Positions 10,062 through 18,834 of a DNA stretch of 62,194 nt are shown piece by piece. Position numbers and translations under genes: made by a program. Source of the stretch: an uncultured Akkermansia sp. (GTDB lineage: Bacteria; Verrucomicrobiota; Verrucomicrobiia; Verrucomicrobiales; Akkermansiaceae); the NCBI GenBank assembly GCA_947589345.1, contig CANQAC010000007.1, forward strand, positions 1 through 62,194, written 5' to 3'. The notes below the pieces were generated by a model. The model worked only from the letters and a program-made list of their open reading frames with translations, did not search any database and was not told where the DNA came from. How positions within the stretch are numbered: the stretch's first letter is position 1; each line of letters opens with the position of its first letter.

Positions 10062-11396
10062 ATGCGGGAGAAGTTTGCGATCGTGTCACTCGGGTGCGCC
10101 AAGAACCTGGTGGATTCGGAAGTGATGGCGGACAGACTGCTGGCGAGCGGCTACAAGCAGAGCAAGCCGGAGAAGGCGGATTTGCTGGTCGTGAACACCT
10201 GCGCTTTCATTGAGGCGGCGAAACAGGAGGCGATCGATACGATCCTTGGGTACGCGCGTGCGCGGGAGGCCGGACGGAGCGTGGCGGGGCAGAAGATTGT
10301 GGTGGCCGGGTGTTTGGCGCAGCGGTACGCGGAGGAGCTGGTGAAACTGATGCCGGAAGTGGACGCCTACGTGGGGGTGGACTGCACCGGGGAGATCGCG
10401 CAGATAGCGCGAAAGACGCTGGACGGAGACGCCGGGCAAAAGGTGTACCGCACGAAGGTATCGACGCTGGTGCCGGACTTTGGGGCGACGCGGTTTCGGC
10501 TCACGCCGGCCCACTCCGCCTATGTGAAGATAGCCGAGGGCTGCAACCACGCGTGCGCGTACTGCGCGATCCCGCGCATACGGGGCGGGTTCCGCAGCAG
10601 ACCGATGCGCAACGTGCTGCGCGAGGTGGAGGCGCTGGCGGAGGCCGGCGTGAAAGAGGTGAACCTGATTGCCCAGGATACGACATTCTACGGGCTGGAC
10701 CGTCCGGCGAGCGGGGAGAACCTGGCGGAGCTGCTGCGCGCGGCGAATGCGCTGCCAGGGGATTTTTACCTGCGCGTGCTGTACACCCACCCGGCACACT
10801 GGAACGAGCAGCTGATCCGCGCGTTCGCCGAGTGCGAGAAGGTGCTCAAGTATGTGGATATTCCCCTGCAGCATATCGCCGACCACATCCTGCGCGAACA
10901 ACGGAGACGCACCGGCGGGGACGACATCCGCCGCCTCATCACCCGGCTCCGCCGCGAGGTGCCGGGCATCGGCCTGCGGACGACTTTCATCAGCGGATTG
11001 CCCGGAGAGACCGAACAAGACCACAGGGAGCTGTGCGAATTCGTGCGCGAATTCCGCTTCGAACGGGCCGGCGTGTTCCCCTACTCGCGCGAGGAGGGAA
11101 CCCCTGCTGCCCGCATGAAAAACCAGGTGCACCACGCTACCCGCAAACGCCGCGCCAACGAGCTGAATATGATCCTGGCCGAAATTGCCGACGAAATCGG
11201 GCGGAGTACGGTGGGCAAACGGATGCGCGTGCTGGTGGATGCGCCGGGAATTGCCCGCAGCGCCTGGGACGCACCTGATGTGGACGGAGCGGTGCATGTG
11301 CCGAAAGAATTGGCGGTGGGGCAAATCGCCGACGTGGTGATCACCGATGCCATCGCCTACGAACTCTTCGCCGAGTTGCCGCCCGCCGCCCCCTGA
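10062..11396 (+). CDS. rimO: Ribosomal protein S12 (Asp89) methylthiotransferase RimO
   Basis: A radical-SAM enzyme of the MiaB/RimO family that adds a methylthio group to an aspartate of ribosomal protein S12. The 444-residue protein has the usual order: an N-terminal UPF0004 domain (FAIVSLGCAKNLVDSE, with cysteines for the auxiliary 4Fe-4S cluster), the radical-SAM motif CNHACAYCAIPRIRG near residue 160, and a C-terminal TRAM-like region (VGKRMRVLVDAPG). The S12-type motif set and length fit RimO better than MiaB. The ATG at 10062 sits directly behind a -10 element. The gene ends 19 bases before the penicillin-binding protein gene, which is probably co-transcribed. Confidence 0.93.
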   Translation: MREKFAIVSLGCAKNLVDSEVMADRLLASGYKQSKPEKADLLVVNTCAFIEAAKQEAIDTILGYARAREAGRSVAGQKIVVAGCLAQRYAEELVKLMPEVDAYVGVDCTGEIAQIARKTLDGDAGQKVYRTKVSTLVPDFGATRFRLTPAHSAYVKIAEGCNHACAYCAIPRIRGGFRSRPMRNVLREVEALAEAGVKEVNLIAQDTTFYGLDRPASGENLAELLRAANALPGDFYLRVLYTHPAHWNEQLIRAFAECEKVLKYVDIPLQHIADHILREQRRRTGGDDIRRLITRLRREVPGIGLRTTFISGLPGETEQDHRELCEFVREFRFERAGVFPYSREEGTPAARMKNQVHHATRKRRANELNMILAEIADEIGRSTVGKRMRVLVDAPGIARSAWDAPDVDGAVHVPKELAVGQIADVVITDAIAYELFAELPPAAP

Positions 11397-11415
11397 GTTC
11401 GCCGCACCCCCCTCC

Positions 11416-13935
11416 ATGCGCTACAAGCCCGACCAGAAGGATGAGAGCAGCTCCGGCTTCGATGCTCGGCGGGATGTGGTGACGCCCTACGCGCAAGCGG
11501 CCCCGCGCGCCCGCCTGCGGGCCAACCTGCCCGAGGATGACCCGGATGATTCGCGCAACCGCGATGTGCGGGAGCTGCCGCAGGATGACGCTTTCGGCTC
11601 TCCGCTGCCGGAGAGGCGCTACACCCGCCGCCTGAACGAGTCCAACCCTCTGGATGACTTCCGCAAACCGCCCGGGAAGGGCATGAGCGTGTGGCGCGCG
11701 CTGTGGCTGATGGTCACCTTCCCCTTCCGCTTCGTGTACTTTCTGACGCGCGCGCTGCCCAAGCTGGCGCGCATCGTCATCAGCCTGTCGTTCGTGGGGC
11801 TGGTGTTTGCCGCGATACTCGCGGTGGTGTACGGCATCAAAGCTGAGCGATACGACATCACCCAGATTCTGCGGATGCCCGAACGCACCATTGTGCTGGA
11901 CCGCAAGGGGAACGAAATAGGCACCCTGCACGGCGAAAACCGACGCAGCATTGAAAACCTGGAGACGGAGGTGCCCCCCTACTTCATTCAGGCGCTCGTG
12001 ATGCAGGAAGACCGCTCTTTCTGGAAACACGGGGGAATCGACCCGCGCGGCCTGCTGCGAGCCGTGGCCCAGGTGTTCAAACACCACCGCACCACCCAGG
12101 GCGCCTCCACCCTCACGATGCAGCTGGCCAAAAATACATACAACCACCGCGAGCGCACCATGGACGCCAAGCTCACGGAAATGGCTCTCGCGCGCCGCAT
12201 TGAATCAACCTACGATAAAAAGACGATTCTCACCTGCTACATCAACCGGGTGTTCTGGGGGCACACGTTCCTGGGCCTGAAACAAGCCGCCAAAGGCTAC
12301 TTCAATAAGCAGCCGCGCGACCTGACGATCGGCGAATCGGCGATGCTCGCCGGCATTGTGTGCAGCCCCAATGAGTTCTCCCCCTACCGCAACCCCGGGT
12401 TCGCCAAAGTGCAGCGCGACAAGGTGCTCAAGCTCCTGGTGGAGCACGGTCACATCACCCGCAACCAATACCACGCCGCGCTGGCAGAACCCATCGCCAC
12501 GGATCGCCCGCAGCTGCGCGGCATGGAAAATTATGCGCTGGACCTGGTGCGCAGCGAGGTGGACCACATTCTGGATATGCTCGACTCCGCCCAGCGCCAT
12601 GTGAAAGAAGATGCCACCTACGCCGGCGGGCTGGTGGTGCGCACGACCCTGGATGTGGACCTGCAGGATGATGTGATGCGCGAGCTGGATACCCGGATCA
12701 CCGACATGTTTGAAAAGCGCAAAGGCTGGCCGCACCAGACGCGCGCCCAGTTCCGGGCCGCCATCGCCAAGCTCTCCCCCGAGGAGGCGGACAAAGCGCG
12801 CCCGCAGTACCTGCAGGCTGCTTGCGTGGTCATTGACAACGCCACCGGCGCGCTGCTGGCCGTGGTGGGCGGGAGGGACAGCAAGGAATCTCCGCTCAAC
12901 CGCGCCGTACAAAGCCGACGGCAGGTTGGCTCGATCTTCAAGCCGATCGTTTACGCCACCTTCTTTGAGCACGGCGGCAGCCCGCAGAGCCCGGTCTCCG
13001 ACGACCGTATCCAGCCCGGCGAAATTGCCGGCGCCCGCCGCTGGCGCCCCGGCAACTCCGACGGCCGCTTCACCGGCATTCACCCCGCCGGCTGGGGACT
13101 GCTCAAAAGCCGCAACACCATGTCGGTGCGCGTCGGAAACCGCGCCGGACTCGACCGCGTCATCAACACCGGACTCATGGCCGGCTTCCCGAAAACAGCC
13201 CGAAAGCCCGGACCGACGATTTACCTGGGGACGTGGGAGGCCTCGCCGCTGGAAGTTGCCGCCGCCTACACCATGTTCGCCAATGGGGGCGTGAGACCTT
13301 CCCCTTTCATCATCCAGAGCATCACCGATGCCGACGGTCACCTGCTGTGGCGCAACCCGTCCGCCGTCCGCCGGGTGCTCTCGTCGCGCTCCTCCAACGC
13401 GATTTCCGCCATTTTGCAGCAAATCACGAAGCCGGGCGGCACGGCAGCCGGTGTGCAGCGCATGGGGTTCTCCGCACCCTGCGGCGGAAAGACGGGCACC
13501 ACCAACGCCTACCGCAACGCCTGGTTCTGCGGGTTTACCTCGGACCTGACAGCCGCGGTGTGGGTGGGGTTCGACCGCCCGGTCACCATCGCCGACAAAG
13601 CGTACGGCGGCACGGTGGCGCTCCCGCTCTGGGTGGGGGTGATGCAGCGCGCGGCCGCCCGCGGCTACAAGATGGGGGATATTCGCACCGCCCCGGCAGC
13701 CGCCCGCAAACAGGGCATTCGCCTCTGCCGCGACACGGGTATGGTTGCTCACTCCGGCTGCGAATACCAAGGCTCGGCCTACACCGAGACCATGACTGAC
13801 TTTACGAAGCCGCGTCCGCTCTGCACGAAACACGACCCCCTGGCGGACGAGGCGGATGACGCCCTGCCCGACGACGCGCCCGCCGAAGACCCGGATAACA
13901 TGCCCGATGAGGACGAGGCCGAGGAGGTAGAATGA
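11416..13935 (+). CDS. Class A penicillin-binding protein (GT51 glycosyltransferase plus transpeptidase)
   Basis: A bifunctional peptidoglycan synthase of 839 residues. The ATG at 11416 is preferred over an in-frame ATG at 11347 because the latter lies inside rimO. Residues 1-100 form a charged, proline-containing cytoplasmic extension; a membrane anchor follows at about 116-140. The glycosyltransferase motifs are EDRSFWKHGGID (catalytic Glu about 198) and QGASTLTMQLAKN (228-240). The transpeptidase motifs are SIFK (Ser about 506), SRN (about 565) and KTGT (692-695). A strongly acidic tail of about 35 residues ends the protein. It resembles PBP1A-type enzymes; the family member cannot be fixed by sight. 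Confidence 0.9.
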   Translation: MRYKPDQKDESSSGFDARRDVVTPYAQAAPRARLRANLPEDDPDDSRNRDVRELPQDDAFGSPLPERRYTRRLNESNPLDDFRKPPGKGMSVWRALWLMVTFPFRFVYFLTRALPKLARIVISLSFVGLVFAAILAVVYGIKAERYDITQILRMPERTIVLDRKGNEIGTLHGENRRSIENLETEVPPYFIQALVMQEDRSFWKHGGIDPRGLLRAVAQVFKHHRTTQGASTLTMQLAKNTYNHRERTMDAKLTEMALARRIESTYDKKTILTCYINRVFWGHTFLGLKQAAKGYFNKQPRDLTIGESAMLAGIVCSPNEFSPYRNPGFAKVQRDKVLKLLVEHGHITRNQYHAALAEPIATDRPQLRGMENYALDLVRSEVDHILDMLDSAQRHVKEDATYAGGLVVRTTLDVDLQDDVMRELDTRITDMFEKRKGWPHQTRAQFRAAIAKLSPEEADKARPQYLQAACVVIDNATGALLAVVGGRDSKESPLNRAVQSRRQVGSIFKPIVYATFFEHGGSPQSPVSDDRIQPGEIAGARRWRPGNSDGRFTGIHPAGWGLLKSRNTMSVRVGNRAGLDRVINTGLMAGFPKTARKPGPTIYLGTWEASPLEVAAAYTMFANGGVRPSPFIIQSITDADGHLLWRNPSAVRRVLSSRSSNAISAILQQITKPGGTAAGVQRMGFSAPCGGKTGTTNAYRNAWFCGFTSDLTAAVWVGFDRPVTIADKAYGGTVALPLWVGVMQRAAARGYKMGDIRTAPAAARKQGIRLCRDTGMVAHSGCEYQGSAYTETMTDFTKPRPLCTKHDPLADEADDALPDDAPAEDPDNMPDEDEAEEVE

Positions 13936-13957
13936 TGAAAAATGATGCAGCAAAGTC

Positions 13958-13986
13958 TGTACATTGCCGACCGAAGTCGGTATAGT
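13958..13986 (+). promoter_or_regulatory. Promoter of the Abi gene with a palindrome in the spacer
   Basis: TGTACA (13958-13963) and TATAGT (13981-13986) are separated by 17 bases. The last 14 bases of the spacer are a perfect inverted repeat, CCGAC-CGAA-GTCGG (13967-13980), suited to be an operator. The predicted leader is about 11 bases. Confidence 0.5.
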
Positions 13987-14003
13987 GAGGACCTGAACAA
14001 GCC

Positions 14004-14990
14004 ATGGCCAAGCCGTACAAAACTTTTGCCGAGCAAGCGCACATTCTGGTGACGCGCGGGATGCAGAGCTCCCGGGGGCTGGATGCCGGAGAATTGGAGC
14101 TTGAAATCGAAAAAAAGCTGCGCTACATCAACTACTACCGCATTTCCGCCTACTGGTCCGCTTTCCTTGAACCGACCGACGACGCCGACCCCGCCGCGCC
14201 GCCCCATTTTCGTCCGGGCTCTTGCTGGGAAACCGTGCTCGCGCTCTACGACTTCGACCGCGATCTGCGCGAACTCCTCTTCAGCGCCATCTCCCGCATG
14301 GAGCTCGCCTTGCGCACGCAAATCGCTCACCAGTGGTCGCTCTATACCGGCTCCAGCACGCCCCAAACGAGCAACGCCGGCATCCTTCCCTCCTTCCTGG
14401 AACAGCCGGCGGACGCCGATTCTGTCTCCCCGAAGAGCAGACTGATGACGCGCATGGCCGACAACTTTCGCAAGGACCGCTCGCTGTACGCCGCCTGGGA
14501 TGCGGAAATCAAGCAAGGCGCCACTCTGGAAACGGTGCCGGTGTGGAGTTTTGTCGAGTTCGCCAACTTTAGTCATCTGGCCGAGCTGCTGCGCTGTGCG
14601 TTGGAGCCAGAACTGGTGCAACGCATCGCGGAGGCCATGCAGTTCGACAGCGCGGATTATTTCCTGTTCGGCGTTTCCCTGCTCACGCAGATCCGCAATG
14701 CCTGCGCCCACCAGTTCCGCGTCTGGAACAACCGGTGGCTCCGCATGCGCTTTCAGGAGGCCCCGGAAAGCATCCGCATCGAACTGGATCGGCTCGCCAT
14801 CCCCGGCAGCACCGCCGCCGCTCTCACCTTCTGCTGCCGCATGCTGCGCGCCGTGGAACCCGACAACCGGTGGAAGGAGCGCCTCCTTCGCTCCTACTCC
14901 ACCGCCTCAAAAGCCGTACCCGATCTGTTCCGCGACCTCGGCTTTTTCTCCCCGAACTGGTATGACGACCCCCGCTGGAATCCCGCGTGA
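14004..14990 (+). CDS. Abi_2/AbiF-like HEPN protein, putative phage-defence RNase or toxin
   Basis: A 328-residue protein of the Abi_2 (AbiD/AbiF) type: the N-terminus KPYKTFAEQAHILVTRGM and the segment YYRISAYWSAF match the usual opening of the family. Two RX4H motifs typical of HEPN ribonucleases are visible: RTQIAH at about residues 110-115 and RNACAH at about 231-236, the second followed by the conserved R..N (FRVWNNR). Family members act in abortive infection, and AbiF proteins are regarded as relatives of Cas13 and as RNA-antitoxin-linked toxins. The gene stands alone between a cell-wall gene and tmk, with its own promoter, and no protein antitoxin is next to it. Activity on RNA is inference from the motifs. 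Confidence 0.8.
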   Translation: MAKPYKTFAEQAHILVTRGMQSSRGLDAGELELEIEKKLRYINYYRISAYWSAFLEPTDDADPAAPPHFRPGSCWETVLALYDFDRDLRELLFSAISRMELALRTQIAHQWSLYTGSSTPQTSNAGILPSFLEQPADADSVSPKSRLMTRMADNFRKDRSLYAAWDAEIKQGATLETVPVWSFVEFANFSHLAELLRCALEPELVQRIAEAMQFDSADYFLFGVSLLTQIRNACAHQFRVWNNRWLRMRFQEAPESIRIELDRLAIPGSTAAALTFCCRMLRAVEPDNRWKERLLRSYSTASKAVPDLFRDLGFFSPNWYDDPRWNPA

Positions 14991-15142
14991 CGGCTGCGAC
15001 TGCGCACCTTGAACGCCGAAAACAAACAGCCGCGAGCCCGTGATGGACGCCACCCGGGAAATCGGCGCAGTGCGAACAGACGCGGCAAAGCGCTATTCGC
15101 CCGCCGGTCGGCTCCTCGCCTGCAATTTGGCTCCGGCCGGGC

Positions 15143-15171
15143 TTGTCAGGGAGGGCAGAATATGGTAGGCT
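15143..15171 (+). promoter_or_regulatory. Promoter of tmk, abutting the start codon
   Basis: TTGTCA (15143-15148), 17 bases, TAGGCT (15166-15171), then six bases to the ATG at 15178. Predicted transcription starts at the ATG. Confidence 0.45.
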
Positions 15172-15177
15172 GTGGGC

Positions 15178-15771
15178 ATGGAACCGGGAAAACTAATTGT
15201 CTTTGAAGGAGTGGACGGCACCGGAAAATCCACGCAGATAGGCTTGCTGAAACAGTATTTGGAAAAGCTGGGCAAAAAAGTCGTGACGAGTTTTGAACCC
15301 ACGCGCGGAGAATGGGGAATGCGCGTGCGCGCCGCAGCGGCTTCCGGGCAGCGCCTGAGCGTGCAGGAGGAAGTGGAATGCCTGCTGCGCGACAGGCGCG
15401 AGCATGTGGAGCGGCTCATCCTCCCCGCGCTGGCTGAGGGGCAGTGGGCGCTGCTGGACCGCTACTACCCCTCGATGATGGCTTACCAGGGCGCAACGGG
15501 CGAAGATGTGTCCGAAATACGCCGACGCAATGAAGAATTTGCTCCCGCCCCCGACCTGGCTTTTTGGCTGGACATCCCGGTGCAGGAGGCGCTGCGGCGC
15601 GTGCAGAGCCGCGGCCAAGGGAGAGACGCCTTTGAGCAGGCGGATTTCCTGCAGGCCGTGGCGCGCATTTACGGCGCCATGGACATGCCGTGGTGGCGGC
15701 GCATACCGGCCGACGGCGAAGTGCAGGAAACCCAAGCGCTCATCCGCCGCGAAATCGACGCGTGCCTGTAG
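15178..15771 (+). CDS. tmk: Thymidylate kinase
   Basis: Phosphorylates dTMP to dTDP in the dTTP pathway. The 197-residue protein begins with the P-loop LIVFEGVDGTGKST, has the DR(Y/H) motif of the family in LLDRYYPSMMAYQG, and a lid region around RVQSRGQGRD. I chose the ATG at 15178 over the in-frame GTG at 15172 because the promoter places transcription start at the ATG. The gene converges on the RNase G/E gene, with paired hairpins between them. Confidence 0.93.
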   Translation: MEPGKLIVFEGVDGTGKSTQIGLLKQYLEKLGKKVVTSFEPTRGEWGMRVRAAAASGQRLSVQEEVECLLRDRREHVERLILPALAEGQWALLDRYYPSMMAYQGATGEDVSEIRRRNEEFAPAPDLAFWLDIPVQEALRRVQSRGQGRDAFEQADFLQAVARIYGAMDMPWWRRIPADGEVQETQALIRREIDACL

Positions 15772-15778
15772 TCACGAC

Positions 15779-15819
15779 CCGCCCGAAACCGGGCGGCGTC
15801 CCGCACCGGGCAGGACGCC
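15779..15819. terminator. Overlapping hairpins between convergent tmk and the RNase G/E gene
   Basis: One stem pairs CCGCCC (15779-15784) with GGGCGG (15791-15796). A second pairs GGCGTCC (15795-15801) with GGACGCC (15813-15819). They share two bases, so only one can be complete at a time. No long T-run follows on either strand. Confidence 0.4.
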
Positions 15820-15826
15820 GAATGGA

Positions 15827-17419
15827 TCACATGTTGACTTGGTAGAGCGGCTTGTTGTTGGAGGCATCCAAAATGGCGAAAGCTTCGCGGTGGATGGAGG
15901 GATCGGAGCGGAAAATGAGGCGACCGGCACATTGGCGCTCCAGCTCCACCAGCAGGTTGGCATCCTCATTCTTGAAGCGCGACAGCACACTGCTGTTGAC
16001 CACAACGACCATGTCCCCCACGGAGTCGTGGTAGCGCATGATCGTGGCCTTCAGCTGGCGCTGTATCTCCACGCTCATCGTCATCACGCTCTTGATGCGC
16101 CCGCGCCCGTGGCAGTACGGACAGTAGTCGTTCACGTAGTCCAGCAACGATTCATTGATGCGCTGGCGCGTCATCTCCATCAACCCGATGGGCGTGATCT
16201 GCATCACCTGCGTCTTGGCCTTATCGCGCTTGAGCGCTTCCTTCATGGCTTTGTAAACGGCCTGCTGATCCTTGCGGTGGCGCATATCGATGAAGTCCAC
16301 CACGACGAGCCCGCCGATGTTGCGCAGTCGCAGCTGACGGGCAATTTCGCGAGCTGACTCAAGGTTGGTCTCCAGGATGGTCTTGTCCAAGTCCTTGTTG
16401 CCCTTGTTGCGCCCGGTGTTGATATCAATGGCGATGAGAGCCTCCGTCTCGTCGATCACCAAATAGCCGCCACAGGGCAGCACCACCTGACGTTGGAAGG
16501 CCTCGCTGATCTGCTTCTCCACGCCCAGTTCCTCGAAAATCGGCTGCGTGGCGGGGTGGTACTGAATATGACGCTTCGCGCGACGGGAGATTTTGCCGGC
16601 TATCTCCTGCATGCGCTCGGTGGTCTCCTGGTTGTCGCAGAGGATGGTGTCCACGTTATCCGTCAGGAAATCCCGAGCCGTGCGCTCGATCAGATCCGGC
16701 TCGCGGTAAACGCAGTGCGGGTTGCGGTCGGCGGCGAACTTTTCCTCAACCTCTTTCCACTGCTCAAGCAGCATGGCCAGGTCCCGCACAAAATGGCGGA
16801 AGCGCTGCCCCTGCGCCACCGTGCGCATGATGATGCCCATGCCCTCCGGCACATTGAGCTTTTGCACGATCTGACGCAGCCTCTGGCGCTCCTTCGGATC
16901 ATCAATCTTGCGCGAGATGCCAAACTGATCCGTGAAGGGCATGAGAACGATGTAGCGCCCGGCCAACGAGATATTCGTGGTCACGCGCGGCCCCTTGGAG
17001 CTGATCGGTCCCTTTGTCACCTGCACCATGATCTCCGACCCTATCGGGTAGATGTCCGGTATGTCCTTGCTCGTGATTTTGCGCTGCTGACGGCGCGGGC
17101 GCCCCTCCTTGTGGATCTCTTCGAGAGAAGAATCCAGGGCCAGCGGCAAGGCGTCCCAAAAGTGCAGGAAGGCGTTTTTATCATAACCGATATCCACGAA
17201 CATGGCTTTGAGGCCCTGCTCGATGTTCTTAACGCGTCCCTTGAAGATGCCTCCGACGATGTTGTCCTCCCCCTCGCGCTCGATGCTGTATTCCTCCAGC
17301 ACGCCATCCTCCAGGAGGGCTACGCGCCGCTCCAATTTTTCGGAGTTCACAACGATGGTAGTTCCCTCCTTCGGGTTAGTGTGACCGAACCCGAAGAAGC
17401 GTTTCACGGTATTGATCAT
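15827..17419 (-). CDS. rng: Ribonuclease E/G family endoribonuclease
   Basis: A single-strand-specific endoribonuclease for rRNA maturation and mRNA decay. The protein has an S1-like RNA-binding region near the N-terminus (IVGGIFKGRVKNIEQGLKAM), the catalytic-domain acidic motif ALIAIDINTGRN, the second acidic motif VVVDFIDM, and the zinc-link CPYCHGRG near the C-terminus. Its 530 residues match RNase G plus modest insertions and lack the long scaffold tail of E. coli RNase E. The ATG at 17419 is preferred; an in-frame TTG at 17437 is the alternative. mreB lies upstream on the same strand. Confidence 0.9.
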   Translation of the reverse strand: MINTVKRFFGFGHTNPKEGTTIVVNSEKLERRVALLEDGVLEEYSIEREGEDNIVGGIFKGRVKNIEQGLKAMFVDIGYDKNAFLHFWDALPLALDSSLEEIHKEGRPRRQQRKITSKDIPDIYPIGSEIMVQVTKGPISSKGPRVTTNISLAGRYIVLMPFTDQFGISRKIDDPKERQRLRQIVQKLNVPEGMGIIMRTVAQGQRFRHFVRDLAMLLEQWKEVEEKFAADRNPHCVYREPDLIERTARDFLTDNVDTILCDNQETTERMQEIAGKISRRAKRHIQYHPATQPIFEELGVEKQISEAFQRQVVLPCGGYLVIDETEALIAIDINTGRNKGNKDLDKTILETNLESAREIARQLRLRNIGGLVVVDFIDMRHRKDQQAVYKAMKEALKRDKAKTQVMQITPIGLMEMTRQRINESLLDYVNDYCPYCHGRGRIKSVMTMSVEIQRQLKATIMRYHDSVGDMVVVVNSSVLSRFKNEDANLLVELERQCAGRLIFRSDPSIHREAFAILDASNNKPLYQVNM

Positions 17420-17566
17420 TTTTCTAAAAGTATTCAAAGTGTTCTGTCATGGATAATCCTAAACCAAGTGGCGCAGCGCGCGGCACGGTGCGAGGCCCGA
17501 GCGGAAGCCGGCTCCCCTTCCGGGTGTGGAGCGATTCTCGCCCCGCCCTTTTGTGCGGGCGCTGCC

Positions 17567-18589
17567 TCAGTCGATGTTCTTGAACAAAGCATCGCTCTCT
17601 TGTAAGCATTTGCCCGTTCCCTCCGCCACCGCGCTGAGCGGATCTTCCGAAATCTCAATGGGAAGTCCGGTCTGCTCGTGCAGCAGCTCGCGCAATCCCT
17701 GCAGCAGGGCTCCGCCGCCCGCCACGGTGATCCCGCGGTCATACAAATCGCTCGCTAACTCCGGCGGACAGTGATCCAAGGTCTGACGCACGGCGTTCAC
17801 GATGATGTCAAGCTTATCCTGCAACGCCTCGCGCACTTCCTCGGAACGCACGGTCACCGTCTTGGGCAACCCGGTTCCGCGGTCGCGTCCGCGCACCTCC
17901 ATCGTCTGCTCCTTTTGCAGCGGGTGAGCCGACCCGATCTGGATCTTGATGTCCTCCGCCGTACGCGTGCCGATGAGAAGGTTGTGGGCTGTCTGCATGT
18001 GGCGCACAATCGCGTCGTCGAGCGCGTCGCCCCCGCATTTTTCGGACTGGCTGTGCACAATGCCGGAGAGCGAGATGATGGCCACCTCCGTGGTGCCGCC
18101 GCCGATGTCCACAATCATGTTGCCCAGCGGTTCATTGACGGGGAGACCGGCGCCGATGGCGGCCGCCATGGGCTCCTCAATGAGCTGCACCTGACTGGCG
18201 CCGGAATTGTAGGCCGATTCCTCGATGGCGCGGCGCTCCACCTCGGTGATGCCGGAAGGGTGGGCGATGAGGATGCGCGGGCCGCGCACACTGCGGTGCT
18301 GGATGGCCTTTTTGATGAAGTAGCGCAGCATGTTTTCAGCCACGTCGAAGTCGGCTATCACGCCGTCCTTGAGCGGGCGAATCGCCAGCACATTGCTCGG
18401 GGTGCGCCCCAGCATGCGTTTGGCCTCCTCGCCCACGGCCACCACTTTGTTGCCCTTCATGGCAACGACGGATGGCTCACGCAGCACAATCCCCTGATTC
18501 TTGATGTACACCAGGGTATTGGCCGTGCCAAGGTCGATCCCGATATCGGTCGAGAACAACCCGATAAGCTTTTTGAAAAATTGAAGCAT
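17567..18589 (-). CDS. mreB: Rod-shape-determining protein MreB
   Basis: A bacterial actin that guides lateral cell-wall synthesis. The 340 residues match the family length. Visible actin-fold motifs are IDLGTANTLVY (phosphate 1, about residue 19), IVDIGGGTTEVAIIS (phosphate 2) and VAGGGALLQGL (adenosine motif). The N-terminal MLQFFKKLIGLF is an amphipathic membrane-binding helix as in Gram-negative MreB. No mreC or mreD follows; the next gene on the strand is RNase G/E, which in many bacteria lies near the mre cluster. The gene has a near-consensus promoter and, unusually for this window, a leader of about 130 bases. Confidence 0.95.
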   Translation of the reverse strand: MLQFFKKLIGLFSTDIGIDLGTANTLVYIKNQGIVLREPSVVAMKGNKVVAVGEEAKRMLGRTPSNVLAIRPLKDGVIADFDVAENMLRYFIKKAIQHRSVRGPRILIAHPSGITEVERRAIEESAYNSGASQVQLIEEPMAAAIGAGLPVNEPLGNMIVDIGGGTTEVAIISLSGIVHSQSEKCGGDALDDAIVRHMQTAHNLLIGTRTAEDIKIQIGSAHPLQKEQTMEVRGRDRGTGLPKTVTVRSEEVREALQDKLDIIVNAVRQTLDHCPPELASDLYDRGITVAGGGALLQGLRELLHEQTGLPIEISEDPLSAVAEGTGKCLQESDALFKNID

Positions 18590-18679
18590 GTGATCAAGAT
18601 GTTGGTGAGAAATGGACGCGCAGACGTACCTCGCGCAACTCGCCGACCGGAGTGCAGGTCAAGTTGGAGAGATGATCAG

Positions 18680-18710
18680 TTGCCGCCGGCCCTCGTGCGC
18701 CCGGGCAACA
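18680..18710 (-). promoter_or_regulatory. Hairpin in the mreB 5' leader
   Basis: GTTGCC and GGCAAC (18680-18685 and 18705-18710) can pair around a GC-rich 19-base interior. It lies near the start of the predicted mreB leader RNA. Function unknown. Confidence 0.3.
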
Positions 18711-18724
18711 CGCATCCGCGCGAC

Positions 18725-18753
18725 AGTATAGTGATCGCCCGCCGAGCTGTCAA
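18725..18753 (-). promoter_or_regulatory. Promoter of mreB
   Basis: On the minus strand TTGACA (18748-18753), 17 bases, TATACT (18725-18730): a near-perfect sigma-70-type promoter, with the predicted start near 18718. Confidence 0.7.
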
Positions 18754-18834
18754 GCCCGTATTTTTGCAGAAGCGCGCCGGATTTTATCAAAATATCTTGT
18801 TAATAAGCGCATTAAATGCACTGAGCATTTATGG

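Noticed and set aside
10086..11417. 443-codon minus-strand frame opposite rimO
   Set aside because: It mirrors the rimO coding frame; its composition is His/Arg/Gly-rich with no motif.
12205..13953. 582-codon minus-strand frame opposite the penicillin-binding protein
   Set aside because: Shadow of a GC-rich gene; the plus strand holds all catalytic motifs of GT51 and the transpeptidase.
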